Made by a program: the position numbers and the translations under genes. A stretch of DNA of 64,000 nt from Torreya grandis. Its lineage: Eukaryota; Streptophyta; Pinopsida; Cupressales; Taxaceae. Under the pieces are notes generated by a model that searched no databases, had not been told where the DNA came from, and saw nothing but the letters and a program-made list of their open reading frames with translations. Where the stretch lies: positions 169,501 to 233,500 of the forward strand of contig JARHVA010007801.1 in assembly GCA_037957365.1 (NCBI GenBank). The letters are read 5' to 3'. Below are positions 24,640 to 35,350 of this stretch, one piece after another (positions within the stretch are counted from its first letter, which is position 1; the number at the start of each line of letters is the position of its first letter).

Positions 24640-24772
24640 TGGTCAGGTAAGAATCGACATCATTCAAGCACAAACTGACGTCGATCATATGGCAACTGAT
24701 GTTGGTTAGGTCAGTTAGGTGGAATCGACATTAGTCGGATACAGACTGAGAGATGACCGGGATTGGTCACTA
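24640..24772 (+). repeat. ACCGAC-type motif array in the copia integrase-RT linker
   Basis: About five copies of the LTR motif (AATCGACATCATTCA, ACTGACGTCGATCA, ACTGATGTTGGTTA, AATCGACATTAGTCG, GACCGGGATTGGTCA) lie in the coding linker. In the pol frame they give repeats such as QTDVDHM and TDVG. This is far from either LTR. Confidence 0.8.
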
Positions 24773-25915
24773 TCAAAACAAAATTTGGGTGGACAACAAG
24801 CTGTGAATGAGTCTCAAACACCCATGAGGAGGTCTGTAAGGGTAAGTAAACCTCCAATTCATTATTCCCCTTCTTTATACTATATGTTTCTCACTGATGG
24901 TGGAGAACTAGAAAGTTTTGATGAGGTAATACAGGTAGAATCTAGGAAACAGTGGGAGCATGGCATGAATGAGGAAATTGATTCCTTGGAAGAGAACCAT
25001 ATGTGGTATTTGGTTGAGTTGCTAGCCAGAAAAAAAGCACTAAAAAAAAATGGGTATACAGGTTAAAAGAAGGAGAGAATGGACAAATGAGACATAAAGC
25101 CAGGTTGGTAGTAAAGGGATTTGTATAGAAACTAGGTATTGATTTTGGTGAAATTTTTTCAACTGTAGTAAAGATGACTTCTATTCAGACTGTATTGTCT
25201 TTAGTTGTTATTGAGGATTTACATCTTGAGTAGCTTGATGTTAAAACAATATTTCTTCATGGAGATTTGGATGAAGATATATATATGGATTAGCTGGAAG
25301 GTTTTGAGGTCAAAGGTAAGGAGAAACTTGTGTGCAGGTTGAAGAAAAGCTTATATGGTCTTAAGCAAGCTCCAAGACAATGGTATTTGAGGTTTGACAT
25401 GTTTATGACAAAGCATGGCTCTAGTAAATGTCAATCTAACCATTGTGTTTATTTTACCAGATTGGATAATGGTAGTTATATTATCATGTTACTGTATGTA
25501 GATGATATGCTTGTTTTAGGTTCACACATGCATAAAATTACTGAGTTAAAGGTAAAATTAGCTCACACATTTGCCATGAAGGATTTAGGAGCAGCAAAGA
25601 AAATCCTTGGCATGAGTATTAAGAGAGATAGGAAAAATCATAGTTTGATTTTGTCTCAAGAGGATTATGTGAATAAGGTGTTGGAGAGGTTCAATATGCA
25701 GGATGCAAAATCGGTAAGCACACCTATGGCTGGACACTTCAAGATGAGCAAAGAGCAGTGTCCTAAATCAAATGATGAGGTTGAGTACATTAATAGAGTT
25801 CCATATGCTTCAACAATTGGGAGCTTGATGTATGCAATGGTATGTACTAGACCTGATATTGCCCAAGTAGTGGGAGTTGTCAACAAGTTTATGGCCAATC
25901 CAAGAAAGGAACACT
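24773..25915 (+). pseudogene. copia reverse transcriptase
   Basis: The linker ends with RRSVRVSKPPIHYSP. RT begins near WEHGMNEEIDSLEENHMW, with an A-run frameshift at about 25,040. Then come HKARLVVKGF, LDVKTIFLHGDL, SLYGLKQAPRQWY and the catalytic box LLYVDDMLVLG at about 25,489-25,520. TAG codons at 25,126, 25,230 and 25,291 replace Gln. The C-terminal part has TRPDIAQVVG. RT is nearly full length, so the element died by point mutation rather than by deletion. Confidence 0.95.
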
Positions 25916-26455
25916 GAAAAGCAGTTCAGTGGATTCTTAGATATCTGATAAGGACCAGTAGTAGGTATTTATGCTATGGAGGGCAAACACCTCTCTACAT
26001 GGGTATGTAGATTCAGATATGGCAGGTGACTTGGATGGTAGGAGAAGCACCACAGGATATGTGTTCATTGTTGGTGGAACGGTGGTTAGCTAGATTTCAA
26101 AGTTGTAGAAGGTTGTTGCCCTGTCTACTACAGAGGTAGAATACATTGCAGTCATAGAGGCTAGTAAGGAAATGATATGGATGACTCGGTTCATGGAAGA
26201 GTTGGGAAAGGAGCAAGAGAGTTGCAGATTATATAGTGATAGTCAAAGTGCAATTCATTTGGCAAAGAATTCAACCTTTCATTTAAGAACCAAACATATA
26301 CAGCTTAGGTACCACTTCATTAGACATGTATTGGAGGATGGTTAGTTGAAGCTGGAAAAGATCCATATGGATAAGAACCCTGCTGATATGTTAACAAAGC
26401 TAGTAACAACGGAGAAGTTGAATCTTCATTCAAATTTTTTTAGTCTTCAAGATTG
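25916..26455 (+). pseudogene. copia RNase H
   Basis: YVDSDMAGDLDGRRSTTGY carries the first catalytic Asp. ALSTTEVEYIA carries the Glu, and LYSDSQSAIHLAKN the next Asp. RTKHIQLRYHFIR and NPADMLTK at the end are typical of Tork-type copia elements. TAG stops at about 26,091 (Trp expected), 26,106 and 26,343 (Gln expected) interrupt it. Confidence 0.93.
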
Positions 26456-26538
26456 AAATTGAAGATGAAGAAACAAGCCAGAGATGATTAGAGGATGTTG
26501 CTGTATAGGTACAGGTACAGATGTAGCTGTTTATCTCC

Positions 26539-26549
26539 AAGTAGGAGAT
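26539..26549 (+). other. copia polypurine tract
   Basis: AAGTAGGAGAT lies directly before the TG of the 3' LTR, the normal place for plus-strand priming. Confidence 0.75.
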
Positions 26550-26931
26550 TGTTGAGTTGTGGAACTAAAAGCTTCAATAAATATGCAAATGTGGAGGTTA
26601 CTGGGTTACATAGTAATCAATGTCAGTTAGAACTTGCCGACATCAGTCAGGGGTCGATCGACATCTACCGACATCAGTTATCTACAGCTACATAGTAACT
26701 AACATCAGTTATGGTTAGCCGGCATCAGTTAGATAGGAACTGACATCGGTCACTTATGTGTTTCTAGAACTGTTCTAATTTTAGATGAATAATCAGTTTG
26801 CATGTAAAGATTAATTTTAGTCTTGAGTCTGCATTCTAATTATTGTTTGGTTTGGGATCTATTTAAGAGACCCATAGGGCTATATTGTAATTAAGGGAAT
26901 AACAACTCAGTCATTGAGTTAATTGTAACTG

Positions 26932-26998
<67 letters not shown>

Positions 26999-27202
26999 TC
27001 TTGAGGGAGAATTATTGTACACCCAAGAGGTGTGGAAAGAAAGATATTTATTCATTGTATTCTGGAAGAGTTTAATACAAGATTAGTTGTTTTTTGTATC
27101 TCCTATTATTTGCTATTTTTGATTTCTAGTTATTACTTTTGGTTTAATTCTATGTTTAGTTGATTAAACAAAAGTAATCAATTGTACTCCAAGTTCCTAA
27201 CA
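26550..27202 (+). repeat. copia 3' LTR
   Basis: Same organisation as the 5' LTR, with the motif array at 26,605-26,755. The (GA)n run at 26,934-26,995 has grown to about 31 units, which explains most of the 37-base length difference between the LTRs. Confidence 0.95.
26934..26995. repeat. (GA)n expansion in copia 3' LTR
   Basis: About 31 GA units, against about 10 at the matching position of the 5' LTR (22,103-22,122). The copies were identical at insertion, so the difference arose later. Confidence 0.95.
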
Positions 27203-27207
27203 GGTTT
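27203..27207. repeat. target-site duplication, right (copia)
   Basis: GGTTT directly after the 3' LTR; matches 21,713-21,717. Confidence 0.9.
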
Positions 27208-27770
27208 GACATAATCAACTAATAAGAACCTGATTAGACTCATCAGACGAATAGGGGCTGATCATCACAAGGAATGGCATAAAGTGTTTAATTTAACATT
27301 GTGGGCTGATAGGATTATGCCTAAATAGGTGATCAAAATGTCCCCATATGAATTAGTATATGGGAAACCTATTTTCATTCCCCTAAGCTTCTAGATTCCT
27401 GCTCTCTAGCTAATCAAGTAGATTGAAATTGAAGAAAATTGCCCCATGCATGTCAGATTAGCAGAACATCTAGAAGTTCAAGAAAAGAGAAATGCAGCAC
27501 ATGATTCATTGATAAAGCATCAAAAAATAGTTAAAGACTATTTTGATAAAATAACTTCAAATCCCCATTTCAAAATAGGCTCAATTTGTTTAAAATGGGA
27601 TGCAAGAGCTACCAAACTAGGTCAACACACTAAGTTTGAAGCATTATAGACTAGCCCTTATAGAATTTAGGCATGTAAAAAAAAAATTCATTTGAGCTAG
27701 AAATAATGGAAGGTGAACGTAAAGAGATTCCTATAAATGGAATCTATTTGAAACATTTTAGTTAAAACTA
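27203..27770 (+). pseudogene. int: gypsy integrase, 3' part, after the copia insertion
   Basis: The integrase frame resumes right after the second GGTTT. A TAA lies where the catalytic Glu would be, so the gene was, or became, dead independently of the insertion. Recognisable pieces follow: STNKNLIRLIRR, MSPYELVYGK, then the C-terminal part with KWDARATKLGQHTKFEAL and SPYRI. The end of the polyprotein lies near 27,770, about 80 bases before the 3' LTR. The stretch before the LTR (AAGTCCTTGGGGTCGCC) is the only polypurine-tract candidate and is a poor one. Confidence 0.88.
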
Positions 27771-27851
27771 TGTCTCCTAGTAATTTCAGATCATGCGGGA
27801 GTTGTAGATTCTTTTTTAGCAGGCTCAAAAGTCCTTGGGGTCGCCAATAAC

Positions 27852-29735
27852 TATAGAGTAAAAAATACTCTACGTTTCATTTTGAGTTTTAGTTTCACAT
27901 TGCAAAGTTTTGTTCTCGCATAATTTGGTTTGAGATGGTGAAGTTTTGAAATAGAGCATGGGCTCTATTTTCATTTTGATTCATTTTTGTCTAAGTGTCA
28001 AGGTAAAGTGGAAGCTAACAAGTGTCATCCTCTGAGGCATCCTTTCTCAAGTGAAACACTAGGTGTCATTGTCCGAGGCATCTTTCATATCAGCACCCAC
28101 ATTTCATCTCTTTTCAGTGGAAGGTTTCAAAAGCTAAGTATCAAGATCATGTAGAAAGCACCAAGTGGTAGTCATAAAAGGTCTCAATTTTGCTTTTCTA
28201 AAAGTGATGGAAGCTGCCACATACTCCAGCAAAAAAAAACAGAAGCCACCATGTGTCGTGGTCTGAATTATCTTCATCTTTTCTTCATTGATATAGCAAA
28301 GACCATGGTGGGTCCTAATTTTTGTGTCTGAAGCAAGTGGAAGTCACCAGTTGTTGCTATTCGTGTGAATGAGAAATAAGACCCATTTGTATAAATAGAG
28401 AAAAGTAGAAACCATCACATGTCATCTTCCACAGGTTTCTAAAAGGGTAGCTATAAGTAGTGGAGATCACCACATAACCTAGGTAGGAGAAGTGGAGATT
28501 GCCATGTGTCCTTTAATGAAGAAGCGGAGTTTGACACCTATCATGTGTCCCTTTTAAAGTTGCTTAGGTAAGAAATGTTGTGGGTCTTATTTTCTTTCAA
28601 GCTATTAAAGTTTCAAGGAAGTGGATGGTGACAAGTGTTAAAGGTGGAACACTCCTGAGCAAAGACACAAAAGAGTATAAATTATGCAGAAAGTGCCACG
28701 TGTCTTCTATTTTTGTTGTAAAACATGACAAGTGTCATTCTTTGGCATTTCCTAAAGTAATAAAAAAATTAGCTAAGTGTTACCTAGTGTTTAAGAGAAG
28801 GGAGCGTCCTGCAATCTATTTCTGCCAATGAATTGCCAGAAGACAAAGCCTTTTAGAATCTATAAGATATCTTCTATTAGACACTTCCAAAAGGGGGAAG
28901 ATTTCATTTGGGCTATTAGATTGGGAATAAATAGACAATCCGGAGTAGATCCAAGGCTATAAATAAGGGTGCAGAGATCACCAGAAAAAAATCATCATCA
29001 AGAATCATCCATTATCAGAAATAATTTTTAAGAGAGAATTATTGTAACAAGTTTAGACTTTCTAGAGCTGTGGCTAAGTAATATCATTTGCTTTTGTCTC
29101 ATTTTCTTGAGTTAGAAGGTTTACATAACTGTATGTGTTTCTGCACCTCTTATGTGATTCAAAAATTCAAATAAGAAGATTGAACCCTATGCCTTTGTTG
29201 ATTTTATCTGTGTCATTTGCAAAAGTAGTCTAGGCTGTAGACTTTCTAGAGCTATGATTAGGAATGTCATTTGCTTTTGTCTCATTTTCTTGAGTTGGAA
29301 GGTTTACATAACTGTACGTGTTTCTATGACTCTTATATGACTAGAAGATTCAAATAAGAAGATTGAACCCTATGACTTTGTTGACATTTTCTATATCACT
29401 GCAAAAGTAGTCTATGTTATGAGCCTCTATTTCTATTGTTTCCATCTTTTACATTGATCATGCACTTGTTTTCTCTTAAATGTAAATGAATCTTACATAT
29501 AGTTTCACTATGCTCAAGATTAAGGTCAAATTACATTGAAGCGCATCGCCATAGATTATATTTTCTTTCTTGCATTTGTGTTCTATTAATTCCTATCCCT
29601 TTTCCCAGTATCTACTCAGTTTAAAGAGGATCCAACTTCTCCAAAATTTGGAGTTTGTTTCAAGATGCAAGTCCCATATCTTGAAACTTCCCATTGTTGT
29701 TGATTAGAATCAAGTGCAATTTTAAATCATCAACA
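27852..29735 (+). repeat. gypsy 3' LTR
   Basis: It aligns with 14,785-16,663 from end to end. It starts TA where the left copy has TG, a G-to-A change that also breaks the outer pair of the terminal hairpin, and it ends CA. The same internal direct repeats and TATA box are present. Most differences from the left copy are transitions. Confidence 0.95.
28958..28965 (+). promoter_or_regulatory. TATA box of gypsy 3' LTR
   Basis: TATAAATA at the position equivalent to 15,887 in the left LTR. Confidence 0.55.
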
Positions 29736-29740
29736 CATAA
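29736..29740. repeat. target-site duplication, right (gypsy)
   Basis: CATAA directly after the right LTR; matches 14,780-14,784. Confidence 0.9.
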
Positions 29741-31092
29741 TAATTATGTTTTAATATGAAAAAAATTATGTAATAGAGATATAGATGATAGTGAGACAGG
29801 CATTCATGACAATTTCAAAGTGAGCCTATAGGGGTAGGACTTTCAGTCTTAGTCTGCACTCAGACCACTTTTAGAACCTACCTAGCCTAATGAGGTATGA
29901 AGTTAAAATTTTAAGGGAATTATGTACATGTGAGTGTGGAAAGAGCTGAGATGATGTTTTTAGGAATTATAACAAAGTTTGAGGTCAATATTTGAAAGGA
30001 AAGTGCATGAATCATTGTTTGACCTTCTTGAGCTCACAAAATGAGGTCTCAAACCTGAGAAGCGCTTTTAGATGTTCATTGGCATGTGTAACCTCTACAT
30101 GGAAATATGATATATTAAATAGATATGGGGAATGGTCACAAATAATATCTCCGTGAATTATTTTTGGATTCAAATGGAAGTTCTTTATGAATAATTATTA
30201 ACACTAAACCCTATGTTAAACCTCGCTAAAACCCTAATAAGGACCTGATATGAAATATTTTGTTAAAAACAGATTATAATGAGTTATAATGACTATAAAA
30301 CTTATTATATCATGTATTAAACTCTCCCAAGTACCTCTAGATGGTGGTGGTTAGTTAGATGAGAGAGAAAATGCACATATATGAGCTTAGTTTTGAAGAA
30401 GTTATTATAGCTCTCAAAAGTTGTATTGATCAAGAAAAGAAAATGGATGGTATAAGAAGGTAGAGGCTTATTTTACATGTCTATAATAATTTATAGACAG
30501 GTTTTAGCCTTAATGTGTTTTAATTTTGTCATCCAAGTTAGTCACTCATAGACATACCTAATGGTGTAAATAGTGTAACACCAAGGTAGAGATGAAGAGA
30601 TAAATTTGAGGGTATGAACATGATAGATTATTGAAAAAAGTGCATGACTAATTTATTAATGGATTTTAAGTCATTTTAATGCTTTTGAGAAACTTTATAT
30701 GTTAGTGAATATTGTGAAGAAATTTCTCACAAAATGGCCTGTTTGGTTACTGTGAAATATAGGGTCAAGAAATTGGTTTACAAGACCAATATTTGACATT
30801 ATACCATATAAATTTTATATCTAAGGACGGTAGATAGATCTCATAAGAAAATTTTTATGCATTAGGATACTTGACAGGTGTCAACATAGACATTGAAGGT
30901 CTAATTTATCATGACTAATTTTTTAGGTAAATTAGTAGTTCTGAGTAAACAAGTTGCAAAGATGTTCTTGAGCCTTTATCTCCTAAGTGAAAGTGTTCCA
31001 ATAATTTGGTGATGAAACCAAGGTGTTTGATAATATTCCTACATGTTTAATTTTTTATATTTTAGTATATTAAGGGTGTTTAAGCTTCTTTT

Positions 31093-31377
31093 TGAGAAGA
31101 ACCCGAATGCTATCATATGGAAAATTTGACAAATACTGCATATATTAAATATGTATTCCTTTCTTGGAAGGAACAAATTTAAATCATAGGTCTCTTCGAG
31201 GGGGAAAACTCATATTAGAGAAATATCTATTACAAATGAATTCTTGGATGCCTTAAAATATTATATACTCCCTTTATTTATACTAATTTATATCTACCTA
31301 ACTCTTCTTTTTTATGCATGTGTTACCAAACCACTATTCATTATTCTACTATTCTACCCCTCTCTATGTACATTACA
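31093..31377 (-). repeat. TR-GAG 3' LTR (minus-strand element)
   Basis: Direct repeat partner of 32,613-32,894; begins TG and ends CA on the plus strand. Confidence 0.88.
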
Positions 31378-31510
31378 TTCCACCATCCTTAAATATGTTT
31401 TGACCTAGAAACATGATAAGAATTAAGAGGACTAAATGAAATCTAGACCAAAAATAAGTAGAAGACCAGATGGAAGCTCTACCATGCATGCATTTTTGCT
31501 TTCACTTCTT

Positions 31511-32165
31511 CTATGTATGATGTGATAGGATCATGTACAATAATAAGGCAACCATAAGAACTAAAATAAGAGGTAGATGTGCATAAAGATGAATTATTGG
31601 ACAAACCACAATTGGAATCTGATAGTGATATTTGAGTAATGAAAGTTGAATCTTGGTAATGATAAACTCAAATCTAGAACATGGGTACACAAAATAGTTA
31701 TCCATGTGAACTAGTTGAGGGTACATGTCATCCTCCTTAGAATTTTTTCTCAAGGGAGGTGGAGCCTTGATCACCTATTTGGGATCTGTGAATGTCATCT
31801 TGGGCTTATTTGAGGTCTACTTGAACATAATGGTTACTTGAATGGACCTATTGAAGGAGTGCTTGAGCAATTTAGGTGTTTGATCTAATGTTTTTATGAT
31901 CTAAGGGGGCATTGTTTGGAGATGTTACCAGTTGATGTAGTCTTCAATGATCTTGGATAATCCTACCACTTCCATCATTATTTTAGGTTTCCATATTTGG
32001 ACCTCTATTATAATCTCCTCTTGAAGTCTGTTGATGAAGCAATGAACAAAGAATGTAGTAGAGGTGCCATTGGTTAATGTCTTGAATTTAGTCTAATATT
32101 CTTGAATAATACCAGTTTGTTGAAGCTAAGTCAATGTACCAGTGAGATGATTTGAATAGAGAATG
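31511..32165 (-). pseudogene. gag: Gag domain of the gag-only element
   Basis: Read on the minus strand from about 32,165, one frame gives LQQTG, EY.TKFKTLTNGTST, FFVHCFINRLQEEIIIEVQIW and GLSKIIEDYINW. This is the pattern of the Ty3/gypsy-type retrotransposon Gag domain (PF03732). Stops replace Gln or Trp at several places. A frame change further on leads to a 87-codon open stretch (31,774-31,511) that starts IKAPPPLRK, as in the region before the zinc knuckle of such Gags, although the knuckle itself is not clear. Gag would have to work with pol proteins from another element. Confidence 0.8.
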
Positions 32166-32612
32166 GTAAACCCCATGAGAACTAGAGGATTGGACATCGG
32201 TTGCAACCGAAAATGAGTCCTTTACAACATAACCAATTTTTTGATTTTTTTAAAAATAGTAGTAGTTACTAAAACAATGATAACATTTAAAATAATAAAC
32301 AAAAATCAAAACTGTAAACTTTTATAGAAAGATATGATAGAGGTGCACTAAACCTAGAAATGGTTTGACATGATTCATTACAGTATGAGAGTAGTTTAAT
32401 AAAAACCAGTTGGAGTTTTTTAATAAAAACAAAATTTGACACTTTTAATTGACAATTTTTTGCTCCAAATTAAAATTAAGATGAGAAAAAAGGGTTTAGA
32501 TAAGACTTATTGAAAACCTCCAAGATGAAATGAATATATGAAATACACCTCTCCAAAATGTGTCTACAACAAAGATCATGGAAATAGCCTTGGAAAGTGC
32601 TCTGATACTAGA

Positions 32613-32894
32613 TGAGAAAAACCTGAATGCTATAATATAGAAAATCTAAAAAATAATTCATATATTATATATGTATTCTTTTAGTGGAAGGAACAACTTT
32701 GAATCATGGGCCTCTTCAAGGGGTAAACCTCCTATTAGAGCAAGCTTTATTACAAATGACTTTTTGGATGCCTTACACTATTATATGCTTCCTTTATTTA
32801 TACTAATTCCTATCTACCCAACTCCTTAGTATGCATGTGGTACTAAATCACTATTCATTATTCTACTATTCTACCCCTCTCTAGGTACATTACA
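32613..32894 (-). repeat. TR-GAG 5' LTR (minus-strand element)
   Basis: Direct repeat partner of 31,093-31,377, next to the initiator-Met primer site at 32,599-32,610. Confidence 0.88.
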
Positions 32895-33795
32895 CTTTGT
32901 TTTAAGATAGAATTTTTGAGGTACACAAACCTAATAGGGTAGTTTATCCTAAAGGAGATTTCATGGTATGAACAAAGGATACAAGTCTAATCAAGTATGG
33001 ATTACGTCATAAGAGTTCACAATCTAAGTGTTTAAATTATTTTTAGTTGTTAGAGAAATCCATCTAGGTCTAATAAAATGATGTTTTGGGGTTAAGAGGA
33101 TAAACCTAATTTAATTAGGACTCCATGAGACCTAAAGGAGGAGTACGGACTAATTGAGTTGTTGAAGTCAAAAAGGGGTTAAAATTACATTTGAATCATT
33201 TTCATAAGATTTTATAAGACCTATTATATTTCTAACCTAAGAGGTTGAAGTTGTGTGGCCAACCAAGTGGTGTGTAACCATGAGACTAGTATATATACAA
33301 GGAAATTTAGGCCTATTTGTAAGTATGCAACATAAGTGAATAAAATATTGCATGGTTGAGTAGAATTATGTCTTAAAATGAGACCATAAAATAATATTAG
33401 AGGTATGGTAATCAAAATTCATGTGTTTCCTAAGTTAGTGTTGAGTCACTTAGGGAGTTGGTGTTTTCTTGCAAGTATGTGTTTGCTAAAGCCTAGTCAA
33501 ATGGGTGCTTGAATTTATTGGGGTTAGTGTTCTAAGTTGAGTTGGTGCTCAACTAAATTTGATATTTTATTTCATAGTATAGTAGTCCCATTTTTATATA
33601 TTACAGTTTTTTTTATTACTTTGAGGTTTTCCCACTCATATATGTGTTTTCTTGTGTAATGCTCATGTGAATGGTTTTCTATGCATTGATATATCATTGT
33701 ATTACTTTCATGGTTAAAGGAATGTTAAAGTATAATTGAAAGAAAGTTTTTAAAGACTAATTATCCCCTATCTTAGTGATTTTTATTCCAAAAAT

Positions 33796-33807
33796 TGGTA
33801 TAAGAGC
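33796..33807 (+). other. SIRE-like primer-binding site
   Basis: TGGTATAAGAGC, one base from the initiator-Met complementary consensus (C to A), five bases after the LTR end at 33,790. Confidence 0.85.
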
Positions 33808-33869
33808 TTGGTCATTTAGATGAGGCCCAACAACTTAAAGGAGATCTTACAAGCACAAGCATTTCTAGT

Positions 33870-35295
33870 CATCAAGTACAAGGAGGTTTCTAAACCAATA
33901 AGGCTCCTCTCTTTAGTGGGACTGACTATAATTTTGGAGAATTAGAATGAATACCTATCTAATATCCTTAGTCTATGACATACGGAAATATATTGTTGAT
34001 GGATTCATTCCATCTTCTACACCACCAATTAATGCAGTAGGAAAAAAGGCAAGTGAAAACAACTTTAAGGCAATGAATGCCATCTTGTGTGGTATTTTAG
34101 AGGAAAATTTTGTAAAATAATTCATTATGATATAATTAAAGGGATTTGGGAGAATTTTCAAACCATCTATGAAGGAGACACAAAATTCATTTTGGTAAGT
34201 TTCAAACCCATAGAAGGTAGTTTGAAAGTCTGAGATTAAAGGAGGATGCAAACATTGCATCTTATCTGTTAAGAGTAGATGAAGTGGTAAATGCCATCAG
34301 AGGTCTAGAAGATAAGTTGGAAGAATCAATAGTATTACAAAAGGTATTAAGATCCTTGACATCTATGTTTGATTCAAAAGTGTCTACTATGGAGGAGATC
34401 AAAGATCTTAACATACTATAGATAGATGAGCTTCATGACATCTTGACTACCTATGAAATGAGAATAAGTGATGGAAGTCCTTCCAAAAAGGAAGATGCAT
34501 TCAAAATTGAGAAAAAGTCACCAAGTAAAAATCTTAAGGATGATGTTGGTAAAAACATTGATGATGACAATATAGAATCCATGTTTGATCAGAAAACTAA
34601 GGAAATGATTAGATAAGTATAAGAGCAAATTGCCATTAAAGTTCTTTAATTTTGCTAAGATTGGTCACTTTGAGCATGATGGAGACCATGATGAATATCA
34701 TGGTGATGATAATAAGTTATATAATCTTGATAAGAGAAAAAAAATTTAGTAAGGATGAATACAAGAAAAGGTAAGTCAAGAATAAGAGAAGTTTCTATAC
34801 CGAAAAAGATAATAACTCATATGATATAAGTGACATAAGTACATCTGCTAGTGATGATGATAGTAATGATAATGATAGAAATGAAAAATTATTAATGGAT
34901 ATATAAATAGATAATGAAGGTTGTTCAAAAGGCCAAATTCTTATGGATAATGAAGAATCATATGAAGAAGAGGTTGAAGTGAACCTTGAGGTAGAATTGG
35001 TGAGTGCTCTAGAGGAGTTGAAATTTCAAATAATGAAGAAGCAGAAACTAAGATCATTGGCTAAGAGTAATGAGTAACAAATAAATATTTTTGAATAGAG
35101 ACTAAGTAACAACACAAATGAACATGAGGAGATCATCAAATAGTTGTAAACTTAGATTGATATTGTCACTATAAATCTTAAGACCAAGGAGGAAGAAAAC
35201 ATCATATTTAGAATAAGAATGGAGTTTTTGAAGGCAGAATTGGATTAGGAAACAATAAAGTTGAATGAAGATGGATAATCACTAGGAACAAATCT
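33870..35295 (+). pseudogene. gag: SIRE-like gag and charged linker
   Basis: An N-terminal FSGTDYN-like block near 33,910, then a UBN2-type Gag body. Over 34,220-34,500 it reads LRLKEDANIASYLLRVDEVV, then VLRSLTSMFDSKVSTMEEI and DELHDILTTYEMR. The zinc knuckle at about 34,640-34,680 keeps GKIGHFEHD-like spacing, but its Cys codons have become Phe and Ala. A long acidic, coiled-coil-like region with many Glu and Lys follows to 35,290, as in SIRE-type polyproteins. Frameshifts near 34,140-34,210 and many stops break it. Confidence 0.82.
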
Positions 35296-35299
35296 AGAT

Positions 35300-35350
35300 T
35301 AGTATGCAAGGGGTATGTACAAGTTGAAGTGGTCTATTTTGATGAGACCT
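35300..35350 (+). pseudogene. SIRE-like RT, N-terminal scrap
   Basis: KGYVQVEVVYFDETFAL is the conserved block before the first catalytic region of copia RT. It follows the gag linker directly, so protease, integrase and the RT start have been deleted. The deletion junction lies at about 35,290-35,305. Confidence 0.75.

Larger units (their letters stand above)
21718..27202 (+). mobile_element. Ty1/copia LTR retrotransposon, Tork-like, nested in gypsy integrase
   Basis: LTRs of 616 and 653 bases (21,718-22,333 and 26,550-27,202) begin TGTTGAGTTGTGG and end ACA. The insertion duplicated GGTTT (21,713-21,717 and 27,203-27,207). It has an initiator-Met primer site and a purine tract. The internal order is gag, protease, integrase, RT, RNase H, the copia order. 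The whole element is 5.49 kb, a normal size. Many stops and frameshifts show it is dead. The LTRs differ by roughly 10% in sampled stretches, mostly transitions, so this insertion is also old although younger than its gypsy host. Confidence 0.96.
14785..29735 (+). mobile_element. Ty3/gypsy LTR retrotransposon, Tat-like, with a nested copia element
   Basis: Two direct repeats of 1.88 kb (14,785-16,663 and 27,852-29,735) enclose gag, RNase H, reverse transcriptase-RNase H and integrase remnants in plus orientation. A perfect 5-bp target duplication, CATAA, flanks the element at 14,780-14,784 and 29,736-29,740. Without the copia insertion and its target duplicate the element is about 9.46 kb. 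In-frame stops, mostly at Gln codons, and frameshifts show it is dead. The order RT-RNase H-integrase is that of Ty3/gypsy. An RNase H of the plant/archaeal type is typical of the Tat group, although here it precedes RT. LTRs differ by very roughly 10% in sampled stretches, so the insertion is old. Confidence 0.95.
31093..32894 (-). mobile_element. gag-only LTR retrotransposon (TR-GAG type)
   Basis: Direct repeats of 285 and 282 bases (31,093-31,377 and 32,613-32,894) start TGAGAA and end TACATTACA. They share long blocks such as CCACTATTCATTATTCTACT. On the minus strand the right repeat is the 5' LTR. GCTCTGATACTA at 32,599-32,610 is the reverse complement of a one-mismatch initiator-Met primer site, two bases from the LTR. 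The purine tract next to the other LTR, read on the minus strand, is AAGGATGGTGGAA. The 1.2-kb interior has a Gag domain and no pol. Flanks CTTTT and CTTTG would be a target duplication with one mismatch. The matching place in the other SIRE LTR copies is uninterrupted, so the insertion is directly visible. Confidence 0.88.
29785..33790 (+). repeat. SIRE-like 5' LTR, truncated and carrying an insertion
   Basis: It aligns with the right LTR from about 29,785 (matching about 37,396), including CTTTCAGTCTTAGTCTGCAC (29,841), to the end before the primer site. The first 300 or so bases of the LTR are missing. Bases 31,093-32,894 are a foreign gag-only element. Without it, this LTR has only one copy of the 1.43-kb segment that is triplicated in the right LTR. 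Confidence 0.85.
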
